Of a stretch of 64,000 bases of DNA, positions 9,487 to 18,014 are shown piece by piece. The notes under the pieces were generated by a model. That model searched no databases. It saw only the letters and a program-made list of their open reading frames with translations, and was not told where the DNA came from. Origin of the DNA: Massilia sp. CFBP 13721. Lineage in GTDB: Bacteria > Pseudomonadota > Gammaproteobacteria > Burkholderiales > Burkholderiaceae_D. Made by a program: the position numbers and the translations under genes. Within the stretch, counting starts at the first letter, position 1. Each line of letters begins with the position of its first letter. The stretch is from positions 1 to 64,000 of the forward strand of contig NZ_JACYUY010000004.1 of assembly GCF_014842025.1 (NCBI RefSeq), read 5' to 3'.

Positions 9487-9678
9487 TTATTCGGCGCTGC
9501 GGTTCGCCATCCGGTCGAGCTTGCGCGTTACGCCCGAGCCGACCGAGTCGACGCCGCGGGACATGCGGTACAGCTGCCAGAGGTCGCCGCTGCCAGCATG
9601 CGTGTCCGCTTCCGACGCGAACAGCTTCTTCACGAACTGGGATGCACTATTGAACAGGTTTGCGGTTGCTATCGTCAT
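9487..9678 (-). CDS. Small hypothetical protein (63 residues)
   Basis: I do not recognise this protein. It begins MTIATANLFNSASQFVKKLF, an amphipathic helix-like segment, and continues with a polar region rich in Ser, Gly and Arg (LWQLYRMSRGVDSVGSGV). No signal peptide, cysteine motif or membrane segment is seen. Support for a real gene: GAGGAC seven bases before the ATG, a plausible promoter upstream, and a strong terminator right after the stop. An in-frame start at 9720 is less likely because it lacks a ribosome-binding site. It is probably monocistronic and could be a stress or morphology-related small protein, but that is a guess. Confidence 0.55.
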   Translation of the reverse strand: MTIATANLFNSASQFVKKLFASEADTHAGSGDLWQLYRMSRGVDSVGSGVTRKLDRMANRSAE

Positions 9679-9707
9679 GATGTCCTCACTGGTTGGCTTA
9701 TGTATCC

Positions 9708-9735
9708 AGTATGGGCGCATTCAGATAGAAATCAA
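9708..9735 (-). promoter_or_regulatory. Candidate sigma-70 promoter of the small gene
   Basis: Read on the minus strand, TTGATT (9735-9730) and CATACT (9713-9708) are separated by 16 bases in an AT-rich stretch. The predicted start falls shortly before the GAGGAC of the gene beginning at 9678. The surrounding sequence 9679-9935 contains no other gene that I can support. Confidence 0.35.
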
Positions 9736-9935
9736 ATTGAGATCCATGATGATCGCCATTCATGTAACGTATATTTGAGTCGATATCAGATATGCTCTTA
9801 GGAAATAATAGGTAGCTGCTCCTATGAAGGAGCCTGGTTAGAGGAGGCGGGGCGCGATCCGGGGCTTGCCCAAGCCAAGCGGCCAATCACTTGGAATTAT
9901 CGTTGCCACGAGACAACAGCTCAGCTGAACCCGGA

Positions 9936-10151
9936 TCAGACCTGTACCTCAGCTTTCACATTCCTGCGCGCGACCGCCAGCGCTTTGCGCAGGACAGCCA
10001 GGTCGCCGATGTGATTCGACAGCAGCAGGATCAGTTGGGCGTTGAGCATGCTGCTCGCTTCCTCGTCCAGGCCCTGGTGCGCGTCGACCAGCAGCGCGTA
10101 GAACGCGTCCGGGTCGGCCATGTTCGGTTCGACGTTCAAACAAGCGCTCAT
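9936..10151 (-). CDS. DUF2783-family small protein
   Basis: This 71-residue protein matches my recollection of DUF2783: a helical segment DPDAFYALLVDAHQGLDEE followed by LNAQLILLLSNHIGDLAVL. The function is unknown. Family members sit beside flavoprotein aromatic monooxygenases and metallo-beta-lactamase-fold proteins, as here. Its start overlaps the monooxygenase stop by four bases (ATGA), so it is the third gene of a tight operon. An accessory or substrate-handling role for the monooxygenase is an inference from context only. Confidence 0.75.
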   Translation of the reverse strand: MSACLNVEPNMADPDAFYALLVDAHQGLDEEASSMLNAQLILLLSNHIGDLAVLRKALAVARRNVKAEVQV

Positions 10152-11839
10152 GCGTGCTCCATCTGGTCTCGGCGCCCGGTCGCTCCGGCCGCATTAAAGT
10201 CGTTGCAGCTGGCGCGTGCCACGGCGGCGCGCACTGCTTGCAGGTCGAAAGCGCGCCAGCGCGCGCACACATGCTGGTCGGGACGCAGCAGGTAGAAGCT
10301 GCCGTGCGCGGCGTCGTAACGGGCGGCGAACAGGCCCGCGCTGTCCTCGAGCATTCCCGGTCCGCCCTGCCCGGCCGGCGCCACGACCACGATCCACACC
10401 GGGATCGCATCGCCTGCCAATGCCGCCATCGCCGCGACTACCTCGGCGTCGCGCGCGCTGCCGGCGGCATACAGGCCGCTGAAGCCGTTGCCGGTGTGGC
10501 GCAGCAGCCAGTCCGGCCGGCCGTCCTGCGTCAGCGGCGCGTCGGCGGCCGGAGCGCCAAGGTGCATGACGCCTTCGAAGTGCTCGCTGTCGGGCGTGTT
10601 CAACACCGAAGCGGCGTAGGTCGATGGCGTCGACAGCCGCCCACTGTTGACCAGCCTGCGCGCAAAGGGCTGGTCTTTGGCCAGCTGCAGCACGGCGTCG
10701 CGAAACAGGCGGCTGGCCGCGCTCTTCGGGGTGATGAAGTCGGTGGCGCGGGTCGAGTGCAGGATGTTTTCGTCGGCGGCCCCCTCGCGCTCGCGCGCAT
10801 AGGTGTCGAGCAGGCTGGTGGGCGCCTTGCCCTCGACCACCAGGCGCAGCTTCCAGGCCAGGTTGTCGGCATCCTGCACGCCGCTGTTGGCGCCGCGCGC
10901 ACCGAAAGGCGAAACGCCATGGGCGGCGTCGCCGGCGAACAGCACGCGGCCGTGGCGGAAGGCATCCATGCGCTGGCAGCGGAAGGTGTAGACGCTGACC
11001 CATTCCAGTTCGAAGCGCGCGTCCGGCCCAAGCAGCGCCTGGATGCGCGGAATGACGCGCTCCGGGCTCTTTTCAAGTTCCGGATCGGCGTCCCAGCCAA
11101 GCTGGAAGTCGATGCGCCAGAGATTGTCCGGCTGGCGATGCAGCAGTACCGATTGCCCGGGGTGGAAAGGCGGATCGAACCAGAACCAGCGTTCGGCCGG
11201 AAAATCGGCGGTCATTTTCACGTCCGCGATCAGGAAGCGGTCGCGGAAGGTGCGGCCGTGGCTTTCCAGTCCCATCAGGGCGCGCAGCGTGCTCTTGCCG
11301 CCGTCGGCCGCGACCACGTACGCCGCTTCCAGCAGGTAGTCGCCCGCGGGTGTGGTCACGGTGAGGGCGACGTGGCCGGCGTGCCGGGCCAGATTCGTCA
11401 CCTTGCTGCGCCAGCGCAGGTCGAGATTCGGCAGTTGCTGCGCCCGTTCGTGCAGGTAGCCCTCGACGTAGTACTGCTGCAGGTTGACAAAGGCGGGCCG
11501 CGCATGGCCCGTCTCGGGCAGCAGGTCGAAGCTGTAGACCTCCTGGTCGCGGTGGAACACGCGGCCGACGTGCCAGCGCACGCCCTTGGCCGCCATGCGT
11601 TCGCCGCAGCCCAGGCGGTCGAAGATCTCGAGCGTGCGCTTGGAAAAGCAGATCGCACGCGAACCGTGGGCGAGCCGGTCGTCGTCGTCCAGCAGCACGG
11701 TCGGCACGCCGTTCTGCGCGAGGTCGACGGCGGTCGCCAGGCCCACCGGGCCGGCGCCGACCACCACGACCGGGTGGCGGCCGCCGCGCGCGGTCGCCGG
11801 CGTGTACTCGAACACGCGGCGTTGATATTCAAGGTCCAT
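10148..11839 (-). CDS. FAD-dependent aromatic monooxygenase (MhpA/PheA-like)
   Basis: This 563-residue class A flavin monooxygenase is predicted to hydroxylate an aromatic ring with NAD(P)H and O2. FAD-binding GAGPVGLATA (about residues 27-36), the DG motif VAADGGKSTLR (about 178-188), and the second FAD motif LFAGDAAHGVSPFGARG (about 300-316) are all present. A C-terminal thioredoxin-like region (about 430-560) is typical of the larger phenol/3-hydroxyphenylpropionate hydroxylases. It starts 12 bases after the metallo-beta-lactamase-fold gene and overlaps the DUF2783 gene. No ring-cleavage gene is adjacent, so the substrate is open. Confidence 0.87.
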   Translation of the reverse strand: MDLEYQRRVFEYTPATARGGRHPVVVVGAGPVGLATAVDLAQNGVPTVLLDDDDRLAHGSRAICFSKRTLEIFDRLGCGERMAAKGVRWHVGRVFHRDQEVYSFDLLPETGHARPAFVNLQQYYVEGYLHERAQQLPNLDLRWRSKVTNLARHAGHVALTVTTPAGDYLLEAAYVVAADGGKSTLRALMGLESHGRTFRDRFLIADVKMTADFPAERWFWFDPPFHPGQSVLLHRQPDNLWRIDFQLGWDADPELEKSPERVIPRIQALLGPDARFELEWVSVYTFRCQRMDAFRHGRVLFAGDAAHGVSPFGARGANSGVQDADNLAWKLRLVVEGKAPTSLLDTYAREREGAADENILHSTRATDFITPKSAASRLFRDAVLQLAKDQPFARRLVNSGRLSTPSTYAASVLNTPDSEHFEGVMHLGAPAADAPLTQDGRPDWLLRHTGNGFSGLYAAGSARDAEVVAAMAALAGDAIPVWIVVVAPAGQGGPGMLEDSAGLFAARYDAAHGSFYLLRPDQHVCARWRAFDLQAVRAAVARASCNDFNAAGATGRRDQMEHA

Positions 11840-11851
11840 GGCGCGCCCCGC

Positions 11852-12814
11852 TCAGTTCTGCAGCGCGTGCCACATCTCCCTGTCGCGCTCCGCGGTCCAG
11901 ATGCGTGGATGCTTGATTCCCTTCGCTTCGTCGTAGGCGCGCGTGACGTCGAAGGGCAGGCAGTGCTCGTAGATGAAGACGTGGCCGAACTTCGGGTCCA
12001 TCTGCTTGCGCACGTGCGTCATCGCTTCGGCCAGCGTCATCTGCGCGGCCACCGCTTCCTTGGCACTGTCGAACAGCGTGGTGACGAAGTCCTTCGTGTA
12101 GTCGATGCCCTCGTTGACCTGCTGCGGCGTGGTCAAGGCTTCGCCGCGGCCGGGGACCAGCTTCTCGGGGCCGAGCGCGCGCAGCGCTTCCAGCGTGGCC
12201 GGCCACTCCTCCAGCTGAGCGTCGCCGGTATAGGCCGCCGCGCCGTATTCGACCAGGTCGCCCGAGAAGCAGATCTTTTGCGACGGGATCCAGGCGATGG
12301 TGTCGCCCCTGGTGTGGCCCATGCCGATATGTGCCAGCTTCACTTCGAGCTTGCCCATGAAGATGGTCAGCTCGTTGTTGAATACCATGGTCGGCCAGGA
12401 CAGGCCCGGCACCGATTCGACCCCGGCGAACAGGCGCGGGAAGCGCTCGATCTCGGACTGCATGTCCTGCGCGCCGCGCTCGGCGATCAGTTCATAGGTG
12501 CCGCGCGAGGCGATGATCTGCTCGGCGCCCTCGGCAAAGTACGCCGAGGCGCCCAGCACGCGCACCGCGTGGTAGTGCGACAGCACCACGTACTTGATCG
12601 GCAGGTCGGTCACGCTGCGGATGTGCCGGATGAGCGACTGCGCCATCAGCGGCGTGGCGGTGGTGTCGATCACCATCACGCTGTCGTCGCCGATGATGAC
12701 GCCCGAGTTCGGATCGCCCTCGGCCGTGTAGGCATAGGCGTTGTCGGAGAGCTTGACGAAGCTGGTCTTCTTTTCCTGGATGTCGGCCTGCGATGCAAAG
12801 GTTTTTTCGGTCAT
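11852..12814 (-). CDS. Metallo-beta-lactamase-fold hydrolase with altered metal motif
   Basis: This 320-residue protein has the overall MBL-fold order. The strand VMVIDTTATPLMAQ (about 46-59) is followed by SHYHAVRVLGAS (79-90), MGHTRGDTIAW (a later His) and CFSGDLVEY (the bridging Asp). The usual HxHxDH is HYHAVR here, so the Asp and second His that build metal site 2 are Val84 and Arg85. It may bind one metal or have a different role. GAGGAGA precedes the ATG. It is the first gene of the operon with the FAD monooxygenase and DUF2783 protein, and could process the monooxygenase product (a lactone, ester or thioester). Confidence 0.8.
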   Translation of the reverse strand: MTEKTFASQADIQEKKTSFVKLSDNAYAYTAEGDPNSGVIIGDDSVMVIDTTATPLMAQSLIRHIRSVTDLPIKYVVLSHYHAVRVLGASAYFAEGAEQIIASRGTYELIAERGAQDMQSEIERFPRLFAGVESVPGLSWPTMVFNNELTIFMGKLEVKLAHIGMGHTRGDTIAWIPSQKICFSGDLVEYGAAAYTGDAQLEEWPATLEALRALGPEKLVPGRGEALTTPQQVNEGIDYTKDFVTTLFDSAKEAVAAQMTLAEAMTHVRKQMDPKFGHVFIYEHCLPFDVTRAYDEAKGIKHPRIWTAERDREMWHALQN

Positions 12815-12959
12815 GATGCGGTCTCCTCATTGGTTTTTTTGGACGCCATGGCGATGCATGAACGATACGACTTTCCGGATTGTCTGTAAATCTGCTGCTG
12901 TCGATGAGGATGCAGTCTTGGCTCCGAGCTTTGCGGCACGGTCCGCATTCCGATAATCA

Positions 12960-13120
12960 TAGGGTGGACTCCGTCCACGCGGTGCCACCTAAGCATATCG
13001 AAATGCGTCGTCCCGCCTCGGAGCGCGCACGCATTAATTTTCTCCAGCGTTTCGGTGTGCAAGGGCACGACCGCGTGGAGCCATTGAAGCCAGTGTCTTC
13101 AATGGCACGTCCACCCTACG
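12960..13120. repeat. Hairpin-ended intergenic repeat, GTAGGGTGG family (single copy)
   Basis: The left end AGGGTGGACTCCGTCCACG (12961-12979) and right end GTCCACCCTACG (13109-13120) match the family. The right-end hairpin here carries extra sequence: a 9-bp inverted repeat CCATTGAAG / CTTCAATGG (13081-13106) stands where other copies have a three-base loop. The interior shares fragments such as GCATATCGA and GGAGCGCGCACG with the other copies. It lies between the MBL operon promoter and the end of the porin gene, and accounts for half of the 342-base gap. Confidence 0.7.
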
Positions 13121-13156
13121 GTTATCTAGACGCGGAGGGTGAGGCCAGGCTCATTT

Positions 13157-14242
13157 TCAAAACCGGTGCTGGATCCCCACCAGCAGCCCGGTCTGGTGGT
13201 CGCCGAACCCGGTCGTGCCGCCATCCTCGGTATTATCGCGCGATACGCCGACCGGGACGCCGCCCCTGGTCTTGGCATGCGCCGCCGTCGCATACAGGCT
13301 GGTGCGCTTGGACAGCGCGTATTTGGCGCGCAGCACGAACATCCTGGGGTCGGCGGCGCTGTCGCTCGGTGTCACGCCATTCTTGATCCGCACGTAATAG
13401 ACGACGCCGGTGAGGTCGAGCGCGGGTGTCAGGTCGTAGTTCGCCCCCACCCACCAGGTATCGGCGCGCACGTCGGCGACGGCGGGCTGTTCGATCGTCA
13501 GGTGGCGCAGGCCGGCCTTCAGGCTGAGGGCTTCGCTGGCGTCGAACGCGGCCGCGGCGTGGTAGACCTTGTTTTCGGAGCGGATGCCCACGGCATTCCT
13601 GATGCCGTTCACGCGCTCGCCGGTGAGGACGAGGCGCACGGCGCCCAGGTCGTAGGCGGCGCCGGCGGCCAGCTTGCGCCCGTCCGAGGCGTTGCCGGCC
13701 ACCTCGCCGGCGCCGTAGGAAAAGCCGACCTTCAGCTTGTCGAAGGTGCCCTGGTACTTGACCATGTTGTCGAAGCCGGTCGTCATGCCGTACTTGTTGG
13801 CCAGGGTGCCGTTGCCGGTCGGGATCCACGAATAGCGCGGCGCGTAGCCCATCGGGTCGAAGGGATTGACGAAGTCGTAAACGGTGGTGAACGAGCGGCC
13901 GAACACGATGCGGCCGAACTTGCCCTCGAGGCCGACGTTGGCCTGGCGCCGGAACAGCGTGCCGTCGTAGTTGCCGGTGTCGATCAGCAGGCCCGATTCG
14001 AGGTTGAACACCGCTTTCAGCCCGCCACCGAGTTCCTCGGTGCCGCGAAAGCCGAGCCGCGAATTGTTGGCGCCACCCGAATAGATCTTGGTCGCACCGC
14101 CACCGCCGGGATTGGCATTCGAGAGGTGTTCGATGCCCGCGTCCATCACGCCATAGATCTGCACGTTGGTCTGGGCGGACGCGAGGCTGCTCGCCGCCAT
14201 GGCCACTGCCGCAAGCCCTGCAAAGTGCGCACGTTTGTTCAT
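13157..14242 (-). CDS. Outer-membrane porin (Gram-negative betaproteobacterial type)
   Basis: This 361-residue general porin has a signal peptide (about residues 1-23, ending ASAQ), mature start TNVQIYGVMDAGIEHL, alternating beta-strand pattern and C-terminal Phe (IQHRF), the outer-membrane assembly signal. Motifs NSRLGFRGTEELGGGLKAVF and YGMTTGFDN are typical of Burkholderiales porins. It is transcribed divergently from tctC across a 308-base AT-rich region and probably provides outer-membrane entry for the acid taken up by TctCBA. Confidence 0.9.
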   Translation of the reverse strand: MNKRAHFAGLAAVAMAASSLASAQTNVQIYGVMDAGIEHLSNANPGGGGATKIYSGGANNSRLGFRGTEELGGGLKAVFNLESGLLIDTGNYDGTLFRRQANVGLEGKFGRIVFGRSFTTVYDFVNPFDPMGYAPRYSWIPTGNGTLANKYGMTTGFDNMVKYQGTFDKLKVGFSYGAGEVAGNASDGRKLAAGAAYDLGAVRLVLTGERVNGIRNAVGIRSENKVYHAAAAFDASEALSLKAGLRHLTIEQPAVADVRADTWWVGANYDLTPALDLTGVVYYVRIKNGVTPSDSAADPRMFVLRAKYALSKRTSLYATAAHAKTRGGVPVGVSRDNTEDGGTTGFGDHQTGLLVGIQHRF

Positions 14243-14460
14243 TGTCTAATCTCCGTCGATTGTTGTAGTGGGACGATCAAGCATGCGCGGTCATCGAACA
14301 TGAATCGAACACACGATTGCATTTTATCGCTTCATAATGCAGATCAGATATGGATAAGTCAACACACTTTCCCGCGCGTTGTGCATTTCGTCGAGCAGTC
14401 ATCCGCCCAGCAGGGCTTATGCGTCAAGACAGCCACAGAATGTAGAAAGAACAAATTTTT

Positions 14461-14486
14461 TTGCATAAATCTGCAAATAAATGCAA
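14461..14486. promoter_or_regulatory. Operator-like inverted repeat TTGCAT-N14-ATGCAA upstream of tctC
   Basis: TTGCAT (14461-14466) and ATGCAA (14481-14486) are separated by exactly 14 bases, 64 bases before the tctC start. An additional TGCAAAT lies in the spacer. The same arrangement, with the same spacing, is found just before the aconitase-family gene at 17979-18004. The double-winged-helix GntR regulator at 20669-21583 is the obvious candidate binder (inference). The rest of the 14243-14550 gap is AT-rich promoter sequence. Confidence 0.5.
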
Positions 14487-14550
14487 ACTGGCCTGAGTGG
14501 TACCAACAACATCTGCACCGCACAGGTGCGACAATCAGGAGACGCTGGTC

Positions 14551-15528
14551 ATGTACAAACTGAATGCAATGCTCGTCCGCGCCGCGTGCGCAGTCGCCGT
14601 CGGCGCAAGCTTCGCCGCCACGCCTGCGCTGGCACAGGCGCCCATGGAACTGAAAATCATCGCCCCGGCAGCCCCGGGCGGCGGCTGGGACAGCGCCTCG
14701 CGCTCGCTGCAGCAAGTGATGGTCGCCGCCGGCGCCGCCAAGAGCGTGCAAGTCATCAACGTGCCCGGCGCCGGTGGCACCGTCGGCCTGGCCCAGTTCG
14801 CCAACGGCGCCAAGGGCGACGGCAGGCAGATGCTGACGATGGGGATCACCATGCTGGGCGCCGTACTGACCAACCGCTCGCCGGTGTCGCTCGACACCAT
14901 GACCCCGATCGCGCGCCTGACCGCCGATCCGCTGGTGATCGTGGTGCCGGCCAATTCGCCGCTCAAGACCATCAAGGACCTGGCCGCCGCCATCAAGGCC
15001 GATACCTCGAAAGTGGTCTGGGCCGGCGGTTCGGCTGGCGGCGCCGACCACATCCTGGCCGGCATGGTGGCGAAGACCGCCGGCGGCGACGTCCGCAAAC
15101 TCAACTACGTGCCCTTCTCCGGCGGCGGCGAGGCGCTGGCCGAGATGCTGGGCGGGCGCGTCACCGCGGGCGTGTCGGGCTATAACGAATTCGAGAGCAT
15201 GATCAAGTCGGGCAAGCTGCGTGCGCTGGCCGTCTCATCTAGCAAGCGCATCGCCGGCGTCAACGTGCCGACGCTGAAGGAAGGCGGCATCGACGCCGAA
15301 CTGGTCAACTGGCGCGGCATCGTCGGCGCGCCCGGCATCACGCCGCAGCAGCGCGCCGCGCTGTCCGCCGCGGTGGAAAAAACCGTCAAGTCGCCCGAGT
15401 GGGCCAAGGTGCTGAAGGCGCGCGGCTGGGAAGACGCCTACCTGCCGGCCGACCAGTTCGCCGCCTTCATGAAAACCGACCAGGCGCGCGTGAAGGACAT
15501 CCTGGTGTCGATCGGCCTCGCCAAATGA
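14551..15528 (+). CDS. tctC: Tripartite tricarboxylate transporter receptor TctC
   Basis: This 325-residue Bug-family periplasmic receptor captures a carboxylate and delivers it to TctAB. The signal peptide runs to about residue 30 (ATPALAQA). Two family ligand-loop motifs are visible: PAAPGGGWD near 38-46 and the GAGGTVG region near 75. AGGAGA lies about nine bases before ATG 14551. The frame extends upstream to 14497 without a ribosome-binding site. The stop overlaps tctB as ATGA. Together with porin, tctB, tctA and aconitase-type hydratase it forms a complete uptake module, so a tricarboxylate such as citrate or aconitate is plausible. Confidence 0.88.
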   Translation: MYKLNAMLVRAACAVAVGASFAATPALAQAPMELKIIAPAAPGGGWDSASRSLQQVMVAAGAAKSVQVINVPGAGGTVGLAQFANGAKGDGRQMLTMGITMLGAVLTNRSPVSLDTMTPIARLTADPLVIVVPANSPLKTIKDLAAAIKADTSKVVWAGGSAGGADHILAGMVAKTAGGDVRKLNYVPFSGGGEALAEMLGGRVTAGVSGYNEFESMIKSGKLRALAVSSSKRIAGVNVPTLKEGGIDAELVNWRGIVGAPGITPQQRAALSAAVEKTVKSPEWAKVLKARGWEDAYLPADQFAAFMKTDQARVKDILVSIGLAK

Positions 15529-16022
15529 GCGCCGCCAGCGAACACAGCGTGCCGGCCTGGCGCGCGCCGCTGTGCGTTGGCCTCGCCTTGCTGGTGCTGG
15601 GCGGGCTCACCTTGACCGACGCCTACCGCGTCGCCGAAAGCGTCGGGCCGGGCGTGGGGCCGTCGGCGGCGATGAAGCTGATCGCCGGCCTGCTGGTCCT
15701 GCTCGGCATCGCCCACCTGGTGGGGGCGGGCCGCGCCGCGAAGCATACGCTGGTGCTGGACGCCGGCGAAAAGGTCAACCTGCGCTCGCTGGCCTGGGTT
15801 CTGGGCGGGCTGGTGCTGCAGATCGTGGCGATCGGGATTGGCGCCGGCTTCATCATCTCGTCGACCATCCTGTTCACCGCCACCGCCTGCGGCTTCGGCC
15901 GTTCGCTCCGGTCATGGGGGCCGGTGTATGGCCTGGTGCTGACCACCCTCGTGTATTTGTTCTTCACCAAGGCGCTGTCCCTGTCCCTGCCGATGGGACC
16001 GCTGGAACAGCTGCTCGGCTAA
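15525..16022 (+). CDS. tctB: Tripartite tricarboxylate transporter small membrane subunit TctB
   Basis: This 165-residue protein has four hydrophobic segments, the usual TctB architecture: about residues 14-32, 47-65, 90-112 and 128-148. Sequence conservation in TctB is low, so the call rests on topology, length and position between tctC and tctA. The ATG at 15525 overlaps the tctC stop by four bases. It forms the inner-membrane complex with TctA. Confidence 0.85.
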   Translation: MSAASEHSVPAWRAPLCVGLALLVLGGLTLTDAYRVAESVGPGVGPSAAMKLIAGLLVLLGIAHLVGAGRAAKHTLVLDAGEKVNLRSLAWVLGGLVLQIVAIGIGAGFIISSTILFTATACGFGRSLRSWGPVYGLVLTTLVYLFFTKALSLSLPMGPLEQLLG

Positions 16023-16031
16023 AGGAATTCG

Positions 16032-17531
16032 ATGGAAACGCTTTCATTACTTGCCGATGGTATCTGGGTCGCGCTTCAACCGGGTAACCTGCTGTTCGCC
16101 GGCATCGGTGTCCTGCTCGGCACCCTGGTCGGCATCCTGCCCGGCATCAGTCCTTCGCTCACCGTCGCGCTGCTGCTGCCGGTGACCTTCAAGCTGGACC
16201 CGACCGGCTCGATCATCATGTTCGCCGGTATTTATTTCGGCGGCATGTACGGCAGTTCGACCACTGCCATCCTGATTAACACACCGGGCGAGGCGGCCTC
16301 GATCGCCACCGCCATCGAGGGCTACAAGATGTCGCTGAGCGGACGCGCCGGCCCGGCGCTGGCCACGGCCGCCATCGGCTCGTTCGTGGCCGGCACCATC
16401 GCCACCGTCTGCCTGGCGTTATTGGCGCCGTGGATCGTCGACCTGGCCGTGCAGTTCGGTCCCTGGGATTACCTGGCGCTGATGGTGGTCGCGTTCGTGA
16501 CGGTGTCGGCCACCTTCGGCAGCTCGGTGCTGCGCGGGCTCACCAGCCTGGCGCTGGGCCTGTTCCTGGGCCTGGTCGGCATCGACAAGCTGACCGGCCA
16601 GGCGCGCCTGACCTTCGAGGTGCCGGCGCTGATGGACGGGATTTCGATCACGACGCTGGCGGTCGGCCTGTTCGCCATGGGCGAGGCGCTGTTCGTCGCT
16701 TCCCACTACAACGGCCTGGCCGACAAAGTGGAAAAGGTGCGCGGCTCGCTGTGGATGTCGAAGGGCGACTGGGCGGCCTCGTGGAAGCCCTGGCTGCGCG
16801 GCACCCTGCTCGGCTTCCCGATCGGCGCCCTGCCCGCCGGCGGCGCCGAAGTGCCGACGCTGCTGTCGTACACGCTCGAACGCAAGCTGACCAAGCACCC
16901 CGAGCAGTTCGGCAAGGGCGCCATCGAAGGCGTGGCCGGCCCGGAAGCGGCCAACAATGCCTCGGCCACCGGCACCCTGGTGCCGCTGCTGGCGCTGGGC
17001 TTGCCGACCTCCGCCACCGCCGCCATGATGCTGGCCGGCTTCCAGCAGTATGGCCTCGTACCTGGTCCGCTGCTGTTCACGACCAACCCGGAAATGGTCT
17101 GGGGCCTGATCGCCAGTTTCCTGATCGGTAACCTGATGCTGCTGGTGCTGAACCTGCCGCTGGTCGGCCTGTGGGTCAAGCTGCTGGCCATTCCCCAAGC
17201 CTGGCTCTATGCCGGCATCCTGGTGTTCGCCGCGATGGGCACGCTGGCCGCGAATCCGTCGACGGTGGAATTGACGATGCTGGTGGTGTTCGGGCTGGCC
17301 GGCTACATGATGCGCTGCTGGGATTATCCGATGGCGCCGATGATCGTCGGCCTGATCCTGGGCCCGATGGCCGAAAGCCAGTTCCGCCGCGCGCTGCAGG
17401 TCAGCCTGGGCGATTACTGGATCTTCTTCAAGCACCCGGCCTCGGCCACGCTGCTGGCGATTGCCGCGTTTGCCTTGCTGGCACCGCTGCTGTTCAAGGG
17501 CTTGCGCAAGTTCCGCGGCAGCGACGAGTGA
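16032..17531 (+). CDS. tctA: Tripartite tricarboxylate transporter large membrane subunit TctA
   Basis: This 499-residue inner-membrane protein is the ion-coupled permease of the system. Hallmarks are [20 protein letters not shown] (about residues 30-49), [19 protein letters not shown] (about 74-92), and the second-half repeat [20 protein letters not shown] (about 300-320). About twelve hydrophobic segments are present, and the length fits the family. AAGGA lies six bases before ATG 16032. It follows tctB by nine bases. Confidence 0.93.
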   Translation: METLSLLADGIWVALQPGNLLFAGIGVLLGTLVGILPGISPSLTVALLLPVTFKLDPTGSIIMFAGIYFGGMYGSSTTAILINTPGEAASIATAIEGYKMSLSGRAGPALATAAIGSFVAGTIATVCLALLAPWIVDLAVQFGPWDYLALMVVAFVTVSATFGSSVLRGLTSLALGLFLGLVGIDKLTGQARLTFEVPALMDGISITTLAVGLFAMGEALFVASHYNGLADKVEKVRGSLWMSKGDWAASWKPWLRGTLLGFPIGALPAGGAEVPTLLSYTLERKLTKHPEQFGKGAIEGVAGPEAANNASATGTLVPLLALGLPTSATAAMMLAGFQQYGLVPGPLLFTTNPEMVWGLIASFLIGNLMLLVLNLPLVGLWVKLLAIPQAWLYAGILVFAAMGTLAANPSTVELTMLVVFGLAGYMMRCWDYPMAPMIVGLILGPMAESQFRRALQVSLGDYWIFFKHPASATLLAIAAFALLAPLLFKGLRKFRGSDE

Positions 17532-17573
17532 ACGTGTAAAACAGCCCGGCCGCAGGGCCAGCACCTTCTAACC

Positions 17574-17722
17574 GTAGGGTGGACCGGGCCACGAAAGGCT
17601 CCGTCCACGGCATTGGGTACGCATATCGACACGCGCAACAAGGGCCCGATACGTATGCGTGCCATACCTGCGCGTCGCGTTTCGACACGCATGCACAAGG
17701 CCGTGAACAGAGTCCACCCTAC
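17574..17722. repeat. Hairpin-ended intergenic repeat, copy 1 of a pair
   Basis: It runs from GTAGGGTGGACCGGGCCACG to AGTCCACCCTAC. The left stem is altered (GTGGACCGGGCCAC) and a further GCTCCGTCCACGG follows it, so this copy looks like a rearranged left end. The interior contains GCATATCGACACGCG and CACGCATGCA, shared with copy 2. With copy 2 it fills most of the 483-base gap between tctA and the aconitase gene. Confidence 0.65.
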
Positions 17723-17778
17723 GTATCGCGAAGCGCACGCTGCACCGAGCCAGGCCACAGCGCCTGCGTTTTCTAACC

Positions 17779-17912
17779 GTAGGGTGGACTCCGTCCACGG
17801 CAGTAGGTACGCATATCGAAACGTACAGGAAGGACCCGGTACATATGCGTTCCAGGGCTGCACGTCGCGTTTCGTTACGCATGCAAAAGGCCGTGGACGG
17901 AGTCCACCCTAC
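17779..17912. repeat. Hairpin-ended intergenic repeat, copy 2 of a pair
   Basis: It runs from GTAGGGTGGACTCCGTCCACG (split here as GTAGGGTGG plus ACTCCGTCCACG) to GGAGTCCACCCTAC, 134 bp. The left and right ends are reverse complements of each other and each can fold on itself. The 56-base spacer separating copies 1 and 2 contains CGTATCGCG and AGCCAGGCCACA, the reverse complement of segments in the spacer of the 38-39 kb array, so this pair is an inverted short version of that array. Confidence 0.7.
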
Positions 17913-17978
17913 ATCCGCGACACGCGTACCGTTCAGCCCGTTGCGAGTGCAACCACGCCGATTTTTTCTCTCATCTAT

Positions 17979-18004
17979 TTGCATTTTGCCCCCAAAATAT
18001 GCAA
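17979..18004. promoter_or_regulatory. Operator-like inverted repeat TTGCAT-N14-ATGCAA upstream of the aconitase gene
   Basis: TTGCAT (17979-17984) and ATGCAA (17999-18004) are 14 bases apart, as in the tctC upstream site. Here the inner part is also symmetrical (ATTTTG / CAAAAT). It ends ten bases before the start codon at 18015, so a bound protein would block ribosome or polymerase access. Confidence 0.5.
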
Positions 18005-18014
18005 GAATGAGGGC

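Noticed and set aside
10154..12889. 911-codon plus-strand frame across the monooxygenase and MBL genes
   Set aside because: It spans two well-supported opposite-strand genes and lacks any domain pattern.
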